Shown: piece after piece, positions 1-8,500 of the stretch
Layout of the letters: each line of letters begins with the position of its first letter
Position numbering within the stretch: the stretch's first letter is position 1
Origin: Methanobrevibacter ruminantium
Lineage (GTDB): Archaea > Methanobacteriota > Methanobacteria > Methanobacteriales > Methanobacteriaceae
DNA: 13,807 nucleotides
Direction: 5' to 3'
NCBI RefSeq assembly: GCF_016294135.1
Contig: NZ_JAEDCO010000036.1
Coordinates: forward strand, 1 to 13,807
Notes under the pieces: model-generated
What the model was told of the DNA's origin: nothing
Databases searched by the model: none
What the model saw: the letters and a program-made list of their open reading frames with translations, nothing else
Translations under genes and position numbers: made by a program

Positions 1-2016
1 GCAATTATTTGTAATAATAATACTCCATTGAATTATAATTTGATTGTTCCATTTAATGATTCTGTGAATTGGTTTAATGTTATTTGGAGATCTGTTGGTC
101 TTTTTGAAGATGAAATTTATATTATTGTTGATGGGGATATTATTGATTCTTTTAATGTTGAGAATTCTTTTTATCATCAAATAAAAAGTTCTTACTCTGA
201 GGATGTTTTTAATGCAATAAAGGCATATAATAAGTTTTTATATAATAATTTATATCAACATAAAGCTGTAGTTTATGCTTGGATTTCATTAATTTCTAAT
301 TTAAATGATTTGAATCTTATTGAAGGAGAATATTATTCTAATAATTGGGAAGATGTTGGCACTAGTGATTTAAATAGGATTTTAGCATACCATAATACAG
401 ATTTTAATAGTGTTTTATTAAATATATTAATGAATTCATATAACCTTTCCAGTACTGATATGTATTTTATTAATCAGTATCATGACATGTTTATGGATAA
501 TATCACTGTTGCTGTTAGTTATTTATGTAGTTCAAGTAGCAGTTTTAATATTCATTCAGATGATGATGTAGAGTCTTTTTATTGGTTGGGAGATTTTACT
601 TGTCGAAAGGCCGTTTTAAGTTATGATGATGGAATATACCCTTATACCACAGGTGATGATTCTCCTGTCTATTATGACTTATGGGAGACTACACATTATT
701 CAAATGGTACTGTTAAATGGAACTATCATAATAGTTATGGTTATTATACCGAGGGCAATTATGATGGTTTTTTAACTTTTACTTTTGCTAGTGATAAGGT
801 GGCTGATGATGTTCTGGATTACTGGTTGAATGAGAAAAATCGTACTTATGATAATGGTAGCTTGTATTATGAAAATGGTTTTATGAAAGCAGCTTATGGC
901 AGTTTTCTAGAAGTATTGGATGTGATCTATTGTAGTGATTTATGTGCGGATATTGCAGCTGTGCGTTTCAATGTAACCTGGGAGCGCACTAGCCCTATGG
1001 TCATGAGCGTTCGTGATGATATGTTTGGCACTGTTTTGAGTGGAGAATGCAGTTTCTATTTCGGCCGTAGCGCTTATGGGGATCCTGATGCTGTGAAGGC
1101 TTTTTATTTTGCCTGTTCCGCTAGTTTTTCTCCTATTGAACATTATGTGACTCATGCATTGTTCCCTAATAGTGGTGATAATGGCAGCGCCACTATTGGT
1201 TTGGGATTTATACTTGATAGTGGTGGTGAAATTGAGATTGTTCAGGATGGTGACTTGACTCTTATTCGCGAAATAGGATCCAATGAGAAGATTCTGCTTT
1301 TTGACAGCACCACCGGTTTGATGCATGATCAGATTATGATTAGCTATAATGGAGCTTATTGTTATTCAGACCAACAAACAGATTGGGCATGTGAGTTTGC
1401 TCAAGATATGTTGAATGCTAAAGATGACATTTGGGATTTTGTCTTCAATAATTCATTTATGGATTGGGCGAATAATGATGTTTTAGGCATTGCAGGCAGT
1501 GTTAGCATGAGTGTGGGTATTGCTTGTTTGCCTGCTTTTCCAGTAGGCACTGTTGTTGGTTTAAGTTTGATTGGTTTTGGTTTGTACTCCACTTATTATG
1601 CTAACGATTTAAATAATGGCATAACTGATCAAAGATTGGCTAACTTTGGTCTTGATGTGGGATTGTCATTGATTCCTTTTGTTGGTCTTGAAGGTAAGGT
1701 TGCTAAGACGGTTGTTAGTTCTGATGCTGTAATTGGCAGGATTGTTTTATCTAGAGGCGTAGGTAGTGTTTCTGATAAGATTGTTACACGAAGCTCTTTT
1801 GCTTTTGAGAAATATTTGATAGAAAGAGGAGAAAGTGAATTATTGTATAATGGGTTATCCAGAGTTAGTACTAAGTTTGGCACTTTAGAGTCTGCTTATA
1901 GGACATTATATGGAAATACATATATTGAGCAAATAAAATCAATAGGTGAAAGTTATTTTTTATCTTATATTGCACATTTTTCCATTGATAATTTTTATAC
2001 ATATGCTTTAAATTAA
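1..2016 (+). CDS. Partial carrier protein of a putative polymorphic toxin, with C-terminal toxin-like tip (5' end outside window)
   Basis: The frame is open from the first base of the window, so the gene starts upstream. TTG at 28 is the first possible start inside the window, but it has no ribosome binding site. The visible 671 residues comprise a body rich in Asn, Tyr, Ser and Cys with many N-X-S/T sequons (about 1-408), which suggests an exported protein. A connecting domain follows (409-481, with DSTTGLMHDQ, QQTDWA and IWDF motifs), then a glycine-rich hydrophobic stretch (about 496-533), a second hydrophobic Gly/Pro segment (about 549-569, GLSLIPFVGLEGKVAK), and a tip ending at 671. The connecting domain recurs at 3419-3634 and the tip recurs at 2477-2959. 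The hydrophobic Gly/Pro hairpin resembles pre-toxin regions of bacterial polymorphic toxins; that is a by-eye resemblance. No nuclease or peptidase catalytic motif is visible, so a membrane-active tip is possible. A small membrane-protein gene starts 29 bases downstream. It could instead be a surface protein with no toxic function. Confidence 0.75.
   Translation, partial: AIICNNNTPLNYNLIVPFNDSVNWFNVIWRSVGLFEDEIYIIVDGDIIDSFNVENSFYHQIKSSYSEDVFNAIKAYNKFLYNNLYQHKAVVYAWISLISNLNDLNLIEGEYYSNNWEDVGTSDLNRILAYHNTDFNSVLLNILMNSYNLSSTDMYFINQYHDMFMDNITVAVSYLCSSSSSFNIHSDDDVESFYWLGDFTCRKAVLSYDDGIYPYTTGDDSPVYYDLWETTHYSNGTVKWNYHNSYGYYTEGNYDGFLTFTFASDKVADDVLDYWLNEKNRTYDNGSLYYENGFMKAAYGSFLEVLDVIYCSDLCADIAAVRFNVTWERTSPMVMSVRDDMFGTVLSGECSFYFGRSAYGDPDAVKAFYFACSASFSPIEHYVTHALFPNSGDNGSATIGLGFILDSGGEIEIVQDGDLTLIREIGSNEKILLFDSTTGLMHDQIMISYNGAYCYSDQQTDWACEFAQDMLNAKDDIWDFVFNNSFMDWANNDVLGIAGSVSMSVGIACLPAFPVGTVVGLSLIGFGLYSTYYANDLNNGITDQRLANFGLDVGLSLIPFVGLEGKVAKTVVSSDAVIGRIVLSRGVGSVSDKIVTRSSFAFEKYLIERGESELLYNGLSRVSTKFGTLESAYRTLYGNTYIEQIKSIGESYFLSYIAHFSIDNFYTYALN
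1225..1443 (+). repeat. Connecting-domain module, copy A (shared with 3419-3634)
   Basis: This segment of the carrier gene and 3419-3634 encode aligned protein: GEIEI-DG-LT-I-E-G-NEK-L-FD-TTGL-HDQ, then CYS-QQTDWA, then IWD. The DNA match is imperfect (clearly diverged by eye), so the copies are old. Sequence before 1225 has no counterpart at the second copy, which sets a sharp module border. After about 1443 the two copies diverge into different tips. Confidence 0.7.
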
Positions 2017-2045
2017 TTATATATATTTAGATTTAGGGGAAGAAT

Positions 2046-2363
2046 ATGGATTTAAAATTTTTTATAAAGAACTTTGATGAAAATTCTGAAGATTATAAGC
2101 ATAGTTTGATAATAAAGTTTTGTTTATTTTGGTTATTATTAATGATAATCAGTTTTATGATTTATCTGTTTACAAAAAATATAGGGGCTATGATTTTGTG
2201 GTTTGGAATTTATGCTATTTTTCGTAGGCAGTTAATATTTGATAAAGAACTAACTAAACGATGGGAACTAATCAAATCGAATATATTTGTAAAAATTTTT
2301 GATACTATCCTTATTATAATTTTTGTTATTATATTTTTATTAAATCTTATTAGTATGATTTAA
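2046..2363 (+). CDS. Small membrane protein, candidate immunity protein for the preceding tip
   Basis: This 105-residue product has a short charged N-terminus and three predicted membrane segments (about 21-42, 46-59 and 82-104), with a basic/acidic loop at 60-81 (FRRQLIFDKELTKRWELIK). ATG at 2046 is preceded by GGGGA at 2036-2040, a plausible if imperfect ribosome binding site. It starts 29 bases after the carrier/tip gene and probably shares its transcript. The product at 2999-3316 has exactly the same length, the same three-segment layout and recognisable local matches (a Thr-Lys pair at the end of segment 1 and LIK before segment 3), so the two are distant paralogs. Because each follows a related C-terminal tip, I infer a membrane-embedded immunity protein that blocks its partner. 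Nothing in the sequence proves that. I do not recognise a named family. Confidence 0.7.
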   Translation: MDLKFFIKNFDENSEDYKHSLIIKFCLFWLLLMIISFMIYLFTKNIGAMILWFGIYAIFRRQLIFDKELTKRWELIKSNIFVKIFDTILIIIFVIIFLLNLISMI

Positions 2364-2410
2364 TTTTTAATGTAATATTAATTTAATATGAATATATTTA
2401 TAACATTGGT

Positions 2411-2476
2411 AAAAATTTTAAATTTAATTATGTGGCGATATTGATAATGATCTTTTAGGAATCCGGCGGCATTTCC
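2411..2476 (+). other. Junction and frameshifted 5' remnant of orphan tip cassette
   Basis: From 2428 to 2463 a short open frame reads LCGDIDNDLLGI, which continues the homology of the downstream tip gene to the NNDVLGIAG segment of the carrier (around 1471-1494). The downstream gene reads GGISMSV in another frame. Dropping C2464, or restoring two lost bases, joins the two segments; the two-base version gives exactly the carrier's spacing. TAA at 2425-2427 closes the remnant upstream, and TAG at 2456-2458 closes the downstream frame. Homology to the carrier therefore stops near 2428, as expected for a displaced cassette without a delivery domain. Confidence 0.55.
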
Positions 2477-2959
2477 ATGTCTGTTGGTTTTGCTTGTTTA
2501 CCTGTATTCCCTGCCGGTACCTTAGTTGGATCTTGTTTGATTGCTGGAGGTTTTGTCGCTACTTATTATGCTGATGACCTTAATCGTGGTTGGTCCTATC
2601 AGAAAGGACTTAATCTTGCTGCGGATATTGGCCTATCTGCTTTCCCTATAGGTCCTGAAACAAAAATTGGCAAGGTAGTTGTTTCTAAAGGGTTGACTAC
2701 CTTTTCTGAAAGAACTATCACTACAGGTTCCAATAAAATTTACCGTTCTTTACTGGAGAAAGGAGGTAGTGAAATATTGTATAGTGCTAATGGCAGTTCT
2801 ACTAGAACCTATGTTAAGTACGGCACATTAGAAGCAGGATTAAGAACTGCATATGGAGATACACTTTTAGAAGGATACATGCAATTTATGTTTTGGAATA
2901 CTGTGGGTTATGGTTTGGATTGTATTATGGAGGGCATATCTTCATATATATTTAATTAA
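2477..2959 (+). CDS. Orphan C-terminal toxin-like tip, paralog of the carrier tip
   Basis: The 160 residues align along their whole length with the last roughly 170 residues of the product ending at 2016. Shared blocks are SMSVG-ACLP-FP-GT-VG, TYYA-DLN-G, GLS--P and KYGTLE--RTAYG-T. There is a glycine-rich hydrophobic N-terminal third (1-33) and a more polar C-terminal part. It has no signal peptide, no delivery domain and no convincing ribosome binding site. ATG at 2477 corresponds to an internal Met of the carrier, so the start is just the first Met after a frame break at 2464. This is the pattern of an orphan tip cassette kept as a recombination donor, silent or poorly translated. The paired small membrane gene (2999) has a good ribosome binding site and is likely expressed. 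It may instead be a decayed duplicate. Confidence 0.6.
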   Translation: MSVGFACLPVFPAGTLVGSCLIAGGFVATYYADDLNRGWSYQKGLNLAADIGLSAFPIGPETKIGKVVVSKGLTTFSERTITTGSNKIYRSLLEKGGSEILYSANGSSTRTYVKYGTLEAGLRTAYGDTLLEGYMQFMFWNTVGYGLDCIMEGISSYIFN

Positions 2960-2998
2960 AAACTTATAATATTTTACATTGTTTTCGGAGATTTTAAT

Positions 2999-3316
2999 AT
3001 GATATTCAAATTTCTTATTATATCAACGGTTATAGATAAAGAGTATTTGGAGAGTATTAAAAATGAACATGATAAGAAATTAGTGAAAAAATTTTTTATT
3101 TTTTATTTATTATTTTTTATTGTTTCGGTTTTGGTGGTAATGTATACTAAGTATAAGCCTTTCCTTTTCTTAATGTTCTTTCCATATATGAGGGTTTTTA
3201 GTCCTCATTTTAATACTTTTGAAAAGGAAAGCATTATCCTGATAAAAAATAGGTATGTTCAGCTATCTCTTGTATTTTCAATAATATGTTTTTCTTCACT
3301 AGTATTGATTCAATAA
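2999..3316 (+). CDS. Small membrane protein, candidate immunity protein for the orphan tip
   Basis: The product has 105 residues with a charged N-terminal arm (12-30) and three predicted membrane segments (about 31-50, 53-66 and 87-104). ATG at 2999 has CGGAG at 2986-2990, eight bases upstream, a better ribosome binding site than that of the orphan tip before it. It lies 39 bases after the tip gene. Length, topology and scattered matches to the protein at 2046-2363 mark the two as paralogs. Divergence is high, as expected if each immunity protein tracks its own tip. Retention of an intact frame and a good ribosome binding site beside a translationally handicapped tip fits selection to keep immunity. 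Membrane placement is a prediction from hydrophobicity, and function is inferred from context. Confidence 0.68.
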   Translation: MIFKFLIISTVIDKEYLESIKNEHDKKLVKKFFIFYLLFFIVSVLVVMYTKYKPFLFLMFFPYMRVFSPHFNTFEKESIILIKNRYVQLSLVFSIICFSSLVLIQ

Positions 3317-3409
3317 AATATTTATTTTTTTAATTTTAATGAATTTTTAAATATTTAAATTTTAATTATATATCATTTTTTTTAATGTTTACATAAATTT
3401 TAAAATTAA

Positions 3410-4231
3410 ATGAAATGGGGTGATATTGAGATTATTTATGACGGCGGTTTAACTCATATTCATGAAGCAGGAACCAATAAGAAGGTTTTGGTTTTTGATG
3501 CCAGTACAGGTTTGCTGCATGACCAGATGCAAGTGATTTATGGTGCATTCTGTTATTCCAATCAGCAGACTGATTGGGCTTACGATTTAGGCTCTGAACT
3601 GTTGGATAATTTTGACCCTATTTGGGATTATCTATGCAGTAATGGGGATTTGCCTAACTTGAGTTTGCCTGCAACCAATTTTCTTAAATCTGCTAATCTC
3701 TTTTTAGGATTTGGCAGTCTTTTTGTTGTTGAAGGTGCTGAATTAACCGGAACTTTAACTGGTATTGGAGGTCTTGTCGGTGGTCTTACTATGGGAGGTT
3801 TAGTTACTGCTTGCATAATTGTTCTGCCTGTTCTTTTTGTTAGTATAGAACCAGTTGGCGGGCCTAATGAAAACGAAGAAATAAGTGAGTTTTATGAATC
3901 CCATAATTATGATGAGAATTCGGACATTAACCAAATTAAAAGTTCGAAAGATTGGGATAAAGAATTAAAAAAAATACAAAAAGGTGAAGACATTCCAAAA
4001 AATGGTGATTTAAACTATTTAGATGGTACTGATGGAGATCCAGAAAATTTAATTAAAGCTTTGGTTATTATTTCATCATTCACAGGACTTTCAATTATAG
4101 GTGATGTATATGTAAATAATGGACATAAAGATTATGAAAACATTGCTAATTTGAATAGTACCTATTCTAATTTTACACTTGATGTGAATTATAATAAATC
4201 AGATAGTAAAATAACATTAACAAGAGTATAA
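3410..4231 (+). CDS. Second orphan cassette: connecting domain with an unrelated C-terminal tip
   Basis: The 273-residue product has three parts. Residues 4-75 match the connecting domain of the carrier gene (DASTGLLHDQ, CYSNQQTDWA, DPIWDY). Residues 91-150 are a glycine-rich hydrophobic stretch with probable membrane or pre-toxin helices. Residues 151-273 form a polar, Asp/Asn/Lys-rich tip with a short hydrophobic segment near 214-230. The tip is not related to the other two tips and I do not recognise its fold or any catalytic motif. ATG at 3410 lies right at the module border and has no Shine-Dalgarno sequence, and there is no signal peptide, so this is another tip cassette lacking its delivery domain. 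The next gene is a TPR protein, not a 105-residue membrane protein. If a dedicated immunity gene exists it must be that TPR gene or be absent. Confidence 0.6.
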   Translation: MKWGDIEIIYDGGLTHIHEAGTNKKVLVFDASTGLLHDQMQVIYGAFCYSNQQTDWAYDLGSELLDNFDPIWDYLCSNGDLPNLSLPATNFLKSANLFLGFGSLFVVEGAELTGTLTGIGGLVGGLTMGGLVTACIIVLPVLFVSIEPVGGPNENEEISEFYESHNYDENSDINQIKSSKDWDKELKKIQKGEDIPKNGDLNYLDGTDGDPENLIKALVIISSFTGLSIIGDVYVNNGHKDYENIANLNSTYSNFTLDVNYNKSDSKITLTRV

Positions 4232-4270
4232 TGTTGATTTGGGGGTTTGCTAAAGTGTTATTTAATATAT

Positions 4271-4421
4271 ATGGCAAAAAAATCTAAAATTATTTAATGA
4301 AGGAGTTGATTTCTTAAGGGATGAAGATTATGAAAAAGCATTAATCATCTTTAAAAAGTTATATGATGAAAATTTTGAAATTAATGAAGTTTTAATTAAA
4401 TTATGCTTTATTTATAAGGAA
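4271..4421 (+). other. Displaced 5' end of the TPR gene across an A7 homopolymer
   Basis: The frame of the TPR gene stays open upstream from 4422 to 4266 and encodes clear TPR sequence (LFNEGVDFLRDEDYEKALII), but it contains no ATG, GTG or TTG. ATG at 4271 lies in the neighbouring frame and would read into it if the A7 run at 4276-4282 had six bases, giving MAKNLKLFNEG. As written, the ATG frame ends at TAA after eight codons. The cause could be a real frameshift, slippage-based phase variation or a sequencing error. Confidence 0.6.
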
Positions 4422-5357
4422 TTGGGGGATTATAAAACCAGTTTAAAATATATTAATGAATATTTGATTTTAAATCCCAATTCTGGTAGAGGATTAAAAT
4501 ACAAAAATGAAATATTTGTTAAGATGGGGTGTTATGAAGATTCCTTAGAAATTTCAGATATGATCATTAAGTTAAATGATGAAAATTTAAATTTTGCTAG
4601 ATTATATAAAGCAAAAGCATTGATGGAATTAGATAGGCATGTTGAGGCTTTAAACTTACTGGAATCTATAGAATTTAATGAAGATGAAAAAATTGATCCT
4701 GTTTTATGGGAAATAAAAGGAAATGATTATTTTTATCTGCACCAATACAGGAAATCTATTGATTGTTATTTCACTGCTTTGGATTTAGGTCTTGATGAAT
4801 ATGATTCCTTTTTTAATATAGGGAATGCATACGCTCAGTTAGAAGATTATGAAAACGCTTTAATTTATTATGATAAGGCCTTGGGTTTAAATGAATATGA
4901 TAAAGATTTATGGTATAATAAATCCATGTCCCTTTTTAATCTTGAAAGATATGATGATGCATTATTTTGTATTAATAAAGCTTTAGATTTAGATAATAAT
5001 AATTTTTTATTGTATAATAAAGCAGCTATTTTATTTAAATTAAATAATTTTAATGAATCTTTAGAAATTTATGAAAATCTTTTAGAAGAAATGCCAAATG
5101 ATATAGATTTATTAATAAAAATTTGTGCGGTCTTTTATGAATTAAAAAGTTTTGAGGATATTTTAAAATATTCTGATATGGTTTTATCTATAGATGATCT
5201 TAATGAAGAGGCTTTATTTTATAAATTTCTTGCTTTAAAATGTTTAAATAAATATGAAATTGCATTAGAATGTGTTAATGAACTTCTAAGTAAAAACTCT
5301 GTTAATGAGGAATATATTTCTGAAAAAAAGGAACTGCTTAAATTAATTGAAAAATAA
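4422..5357 (+). CDS. Tetratricopeptide-repeat (TPR) protein
   Basis: The 311 residues from TTG at 4422 are almost entirely tandem 34-residue TPR units. Examples are GNAYAQLEDYENALIYYDKA, NKSMSLFNLERYDDALFCIN and NKAAILFKLNNFNESLEIYE, each with the G/A-Y-A-P-type helix pattern. TPR solenoids bind proteins; no catalytic domain, signal peptide or membrane segment is visible, so the product is probably cytoplasmic. TTG at 4422 falls inside a repeat (ELGDYKTSLKYINEYLILNP), so the real protein probably begins at ATG 4271, behind a frame break in an A7 run. The gene follows the second orphan cassette by 40 bases from the likely start. TPR genes are common in Methanobrevibacter, so the neighbourhood alone does not prove a role as partner or immunity factor. 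Confidence 0.8.
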   Translation: MGDYKTSLKYINEYLILNPNSGRGLKYKNEIFVKMGCYEDSLEISDMIIKLNDENLNFARLYKAKALMELDRHVEALNLLESIEFNEDEKIDPVLWEIKGNDYFYLHQYRKSIDCYFTALDLGLDEYDSFFNIGNAYAQLEDYENALIYYDKALGLNEYDKDLWYNKSMSLFNLERYDDALFCINKALDLDNNNFLLYNKAAILFKLNNFNESLEIYENLLEEMPNDIDLLIKICAVFYELKSFEDILKYSDMVLSIDDLNEEALFYKFLALKCLNKYEIALECVNELLSKNSVNEEYISEKKELLKLIEK

Positions 5358-5373
5358 GAATTTGGGGAAATTG

Positions 5374-5384
5374 TTTTTTTTTTT
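5374..5384 (+). terminator. T-run terminator after the TPR gene
   Basis: Eleven consecutive T residues begin 17 bases after the TPR stop codon. Archaeal RNA polymerase commonly terminates at T-tracts without needing a hairpin, and no strong stem is seen before the run. The rest of the gap to 5526 is AT-rich and shows no supported gene. Confidence 0.45.
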
Positions 5385-5526
5385 CATTGAAAACCAATTT
5401 AATCTGTTAAAATTATTGCTAAAATTAAGATTCATTTTAATATGGAATGTTTTTTTAAACTCTATTTTAATTATTTATCAAATTAAATTAACTATATTTT
5501 ACTTTTTTTCAATCAATTTGGATAGT

Positions 5527-5535
5527 TTTATATAA
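5527..5535 (+). promoter_or_regulatory. Archaeal promoter (box A TTTATATAA) of the adhesin gene
   Basis: TTTATATAA is a close match to the archaeal box A. It predicts a transcription start near 5555-5560 and a short leader of about 20-25 bases that still contains the GGAGGTGA ribosome binding site at 5572-5579. Confidence 0.6.
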
Positions 5536-5580
5536 TAAGTACAATAAAAAATAACTCATAAGAATTTGAATGGAGGTGAA

Positions 5581-8500
5581 ATGACGAATAAAATGAAATT
5601 GCCCTCTATTCTTGCTTTAATAGTAATATTATTCTTATCTTTGAGTGCAGTTAGTGCAAGTGAAAATATTGATCTTCTCACTAATGCGACAGATAGTGCA
5701 ATTGATGACACTATAGCAATACCAGATTCAAGTAATGATTTAACAGAGAGTTTCAATGATTCCAGTCATGAAATCACTGATAATGACTTAATCACTGATA
5801 CAAATGATTTGGATGATGAAACTGCTTCTTCAAAGGAATCAGAAAAGATTGGAAGCTCTAATGAAGAGCCAGATACATTATCTACTGAACCAATCATAAT
5901 AGATAGCTCAAGCTACTTGCAATACTTTGATTCCGATGGAAAAATCAAATCAGGAACATTGAAAGATGGAGATACAATCAAAATCAAAAGTATCTCAGAC
6001 AAGATATTTACTATAGATAAGAGACTGAACATCATTTCAGATGATGGTGCGACCTTATCAAATTGTCTCATATGTCTTGTAAAGGGAAGTTCCGGCTCTG
6101 TATTGGAAAATCTTAAGATTGTAAATACAAAGGAAAAGATTAATAATTATTATCTATCTGGAATAAGCATAATTGACTCATCAGAGAACACTATAAAAAA
6201 CTCCATTATCAATGTGAGTGTCCATAAGTGCTTTGCAATAATGATGTCAAATGCAAGCTATAATAAGATTATCAACAATACGCTCATATCTGGTCTAAGC
6301 TCAACAATTCCGATGACAGCTTCATCATACAATGAAATCAGAGACAATTACCTTGAATCTGAATATACCAATATGGTTTATCAATCAGCATACGGAAATG
6401 GAGATTTCATGCCGATTGAAGATGAAGTCTGCAGTGGAAACATTATAGCAAACAATTACCTTAAAAGTCGAAACGGTACATACAATTCCTATTGCTATGC
6501 AATCTATCTGATGCAAACTGCAAGCGGAAATGGTGCAGTTATAGCAAACAACACCATAGAAAACGCTTTCTATGGAATCATTGTTGAAGCTCCAAACACC
6601 TTGATATACAACAATACAATATCAAGCATTGGAGGTCCTGCAGCTGTTCTTCTAAGTGGAGACAACATCATCGTTTCAGGAAACAACATATCAACTGAAC
6701 ATACTGATGTTCATGATTGGAATGATGATGGAAATGTGGTTGCCATTCAAAATACAGGCAAGAACAATGTTATTGCAAACAATACATTAAGGTCTGTAGG
6801 TTCAGATTCAATATTGAACACAGGTGAAAATGCAGTAATTGCAAACAATACAATATACACAGAATCTGCTAACGGAATAAACACCACTAAATCCAATGTG
6901 AAAATCGAAAACAACACTATTGTTGGAGTCAATTCAACAGGAGTCATGATCTTCACATCAAGGCTTGCAGAAAACATAACAATAAGGAACAACGACTTTG
7001 AAAGCGATAAAAACGCCATTGTGCTAAGAGGAAATGTCAGCTATACATTAGTCTGTGACAATAGGATAAGCATCTCTGGAGACTATGATGCCATTGCTGT
7101 ATTGAAATACACCAATAGGAATCCGATAACTCCAAGTCATAATGCAATCTACAACAATACCATAAACGGTCAAGTTGTTAACATGACTGACCCTTCAGAG
7201 ATAGAAAGAAACGATACAGACAATGGAACCGGCAATGACACAAACGCCACAGGCGGAGACATTGATAATGGAGCCTATAGTGACTCTAAAGTAAATACAA
7301 CAATCAATGTCACTGGCACTTCTGTAATCAAAGGTAATGAGCTCATTGTTTTCCTAAAGGATAAGGATGGAAATCCAATCAGCGGTACAAATATAACATT
7401 CACATTATTGAATAGGAATTATCTAAGAACCACTGATGGAGAAGGTAAAGCAAGCTTGCAGATTAATGCAAATATTGGCAATTATGCAATGAATATAAGT
7501 TATGCAGGAAATGACACTTTCAATCCATGCAAGGTTTCAACTAAAATAAACGTTTTAAGAAACCAATTCATTGTAACTGAGGATAATTTCTATACATGCT
7601 TTGATGACAATGGTTATCTGAAGTCAGATTATGAGGATTATGAACTGATCTTCAAAGGAAACTTCAATGATAAGAGAATCATTTTGAATCGTCCTGTAGT
7701 CCTAAAATCTGAAGGTGCAAAGCTATTGGATTCCGTAATCAAGATTGAATCTGACAATGTAGCAGTTGATGGATTTACAATAATCAATTCAAATCCAGGA
7801 AATGCAGCTGATAACCATAGGTTTGCCATATTGTTGGACAATGTAAAGAACATTAATGTGACAAACAACGATATTCAATTGGAAAGCTATGACAATGGAT
7901 ATGGAATCTACGTATCCGAGTCATCCAATTGCAATATCTTGAACAATACAGTTAAGGCAAAGGCAAATGCATTGACATTTGGAATAATGCTTTATGATTC
8001 AAACAAGAATACATTGAAAAACAACAATATTCTCGTAAACGGTACAAGCAAGCCTCATCTTTATGATTCAACCATAAAAGTGGACAGTTCAATCAGTGTT
8101 GACGACTATGAAGCGGAAGGTATGGTTATTCCAGAGGTCTACAAGACTTACGGCATTATTTTATTCTATTCATCTTCAAACGATATTGGATACAATAAGG
8201 TAAGCGCCACATCTGGTGTGAACAAGTACTACACTGCCATCAAGGAATCAACAAATTCCATTGTAGGAATCGACCTGTATTATGAAAGCAATAACAACAA
8301 GGTTCATCACAACAATGTCAATGTAACAGCTAAGGACCCATATCTTTACGGATTAGGTGTATTGGGAGCAGAAACCGGTAAGAGAGACCAAGTCTCTGCA
8401 AACAACAGCTTTACAGACAATGTCATTAATGTTAATGGAACCTATTATGCAGCAGGAATCATTGCAGGTTACAATTCCATAAACACTACAATGGCAAGAA

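Noticed and set aside
940..1326. 128-codon frame on the - strand inside the carrier gene
   Set aside because: It lies opposite a well-supported coding sequence with paralogs elsewhere in the window, and shows no domain or ribosome binding site.
4231..4287. Short ATG frame overlapping the stop codon of the third cassette
   Set aside because: It has only 18 codons, no Shine-Dalgarno sequence and no recognisable product; changing the A-run length does not connect it to the TPR frame.
5347..5535. A 62-codon open frame overlapping the TPR stop codon
   Set aside because: It starts with TTG without a ribosome binding site, runs through a T11 tract and reads as Phe/Leu/Ile-rich noise from AT-rich DNA.
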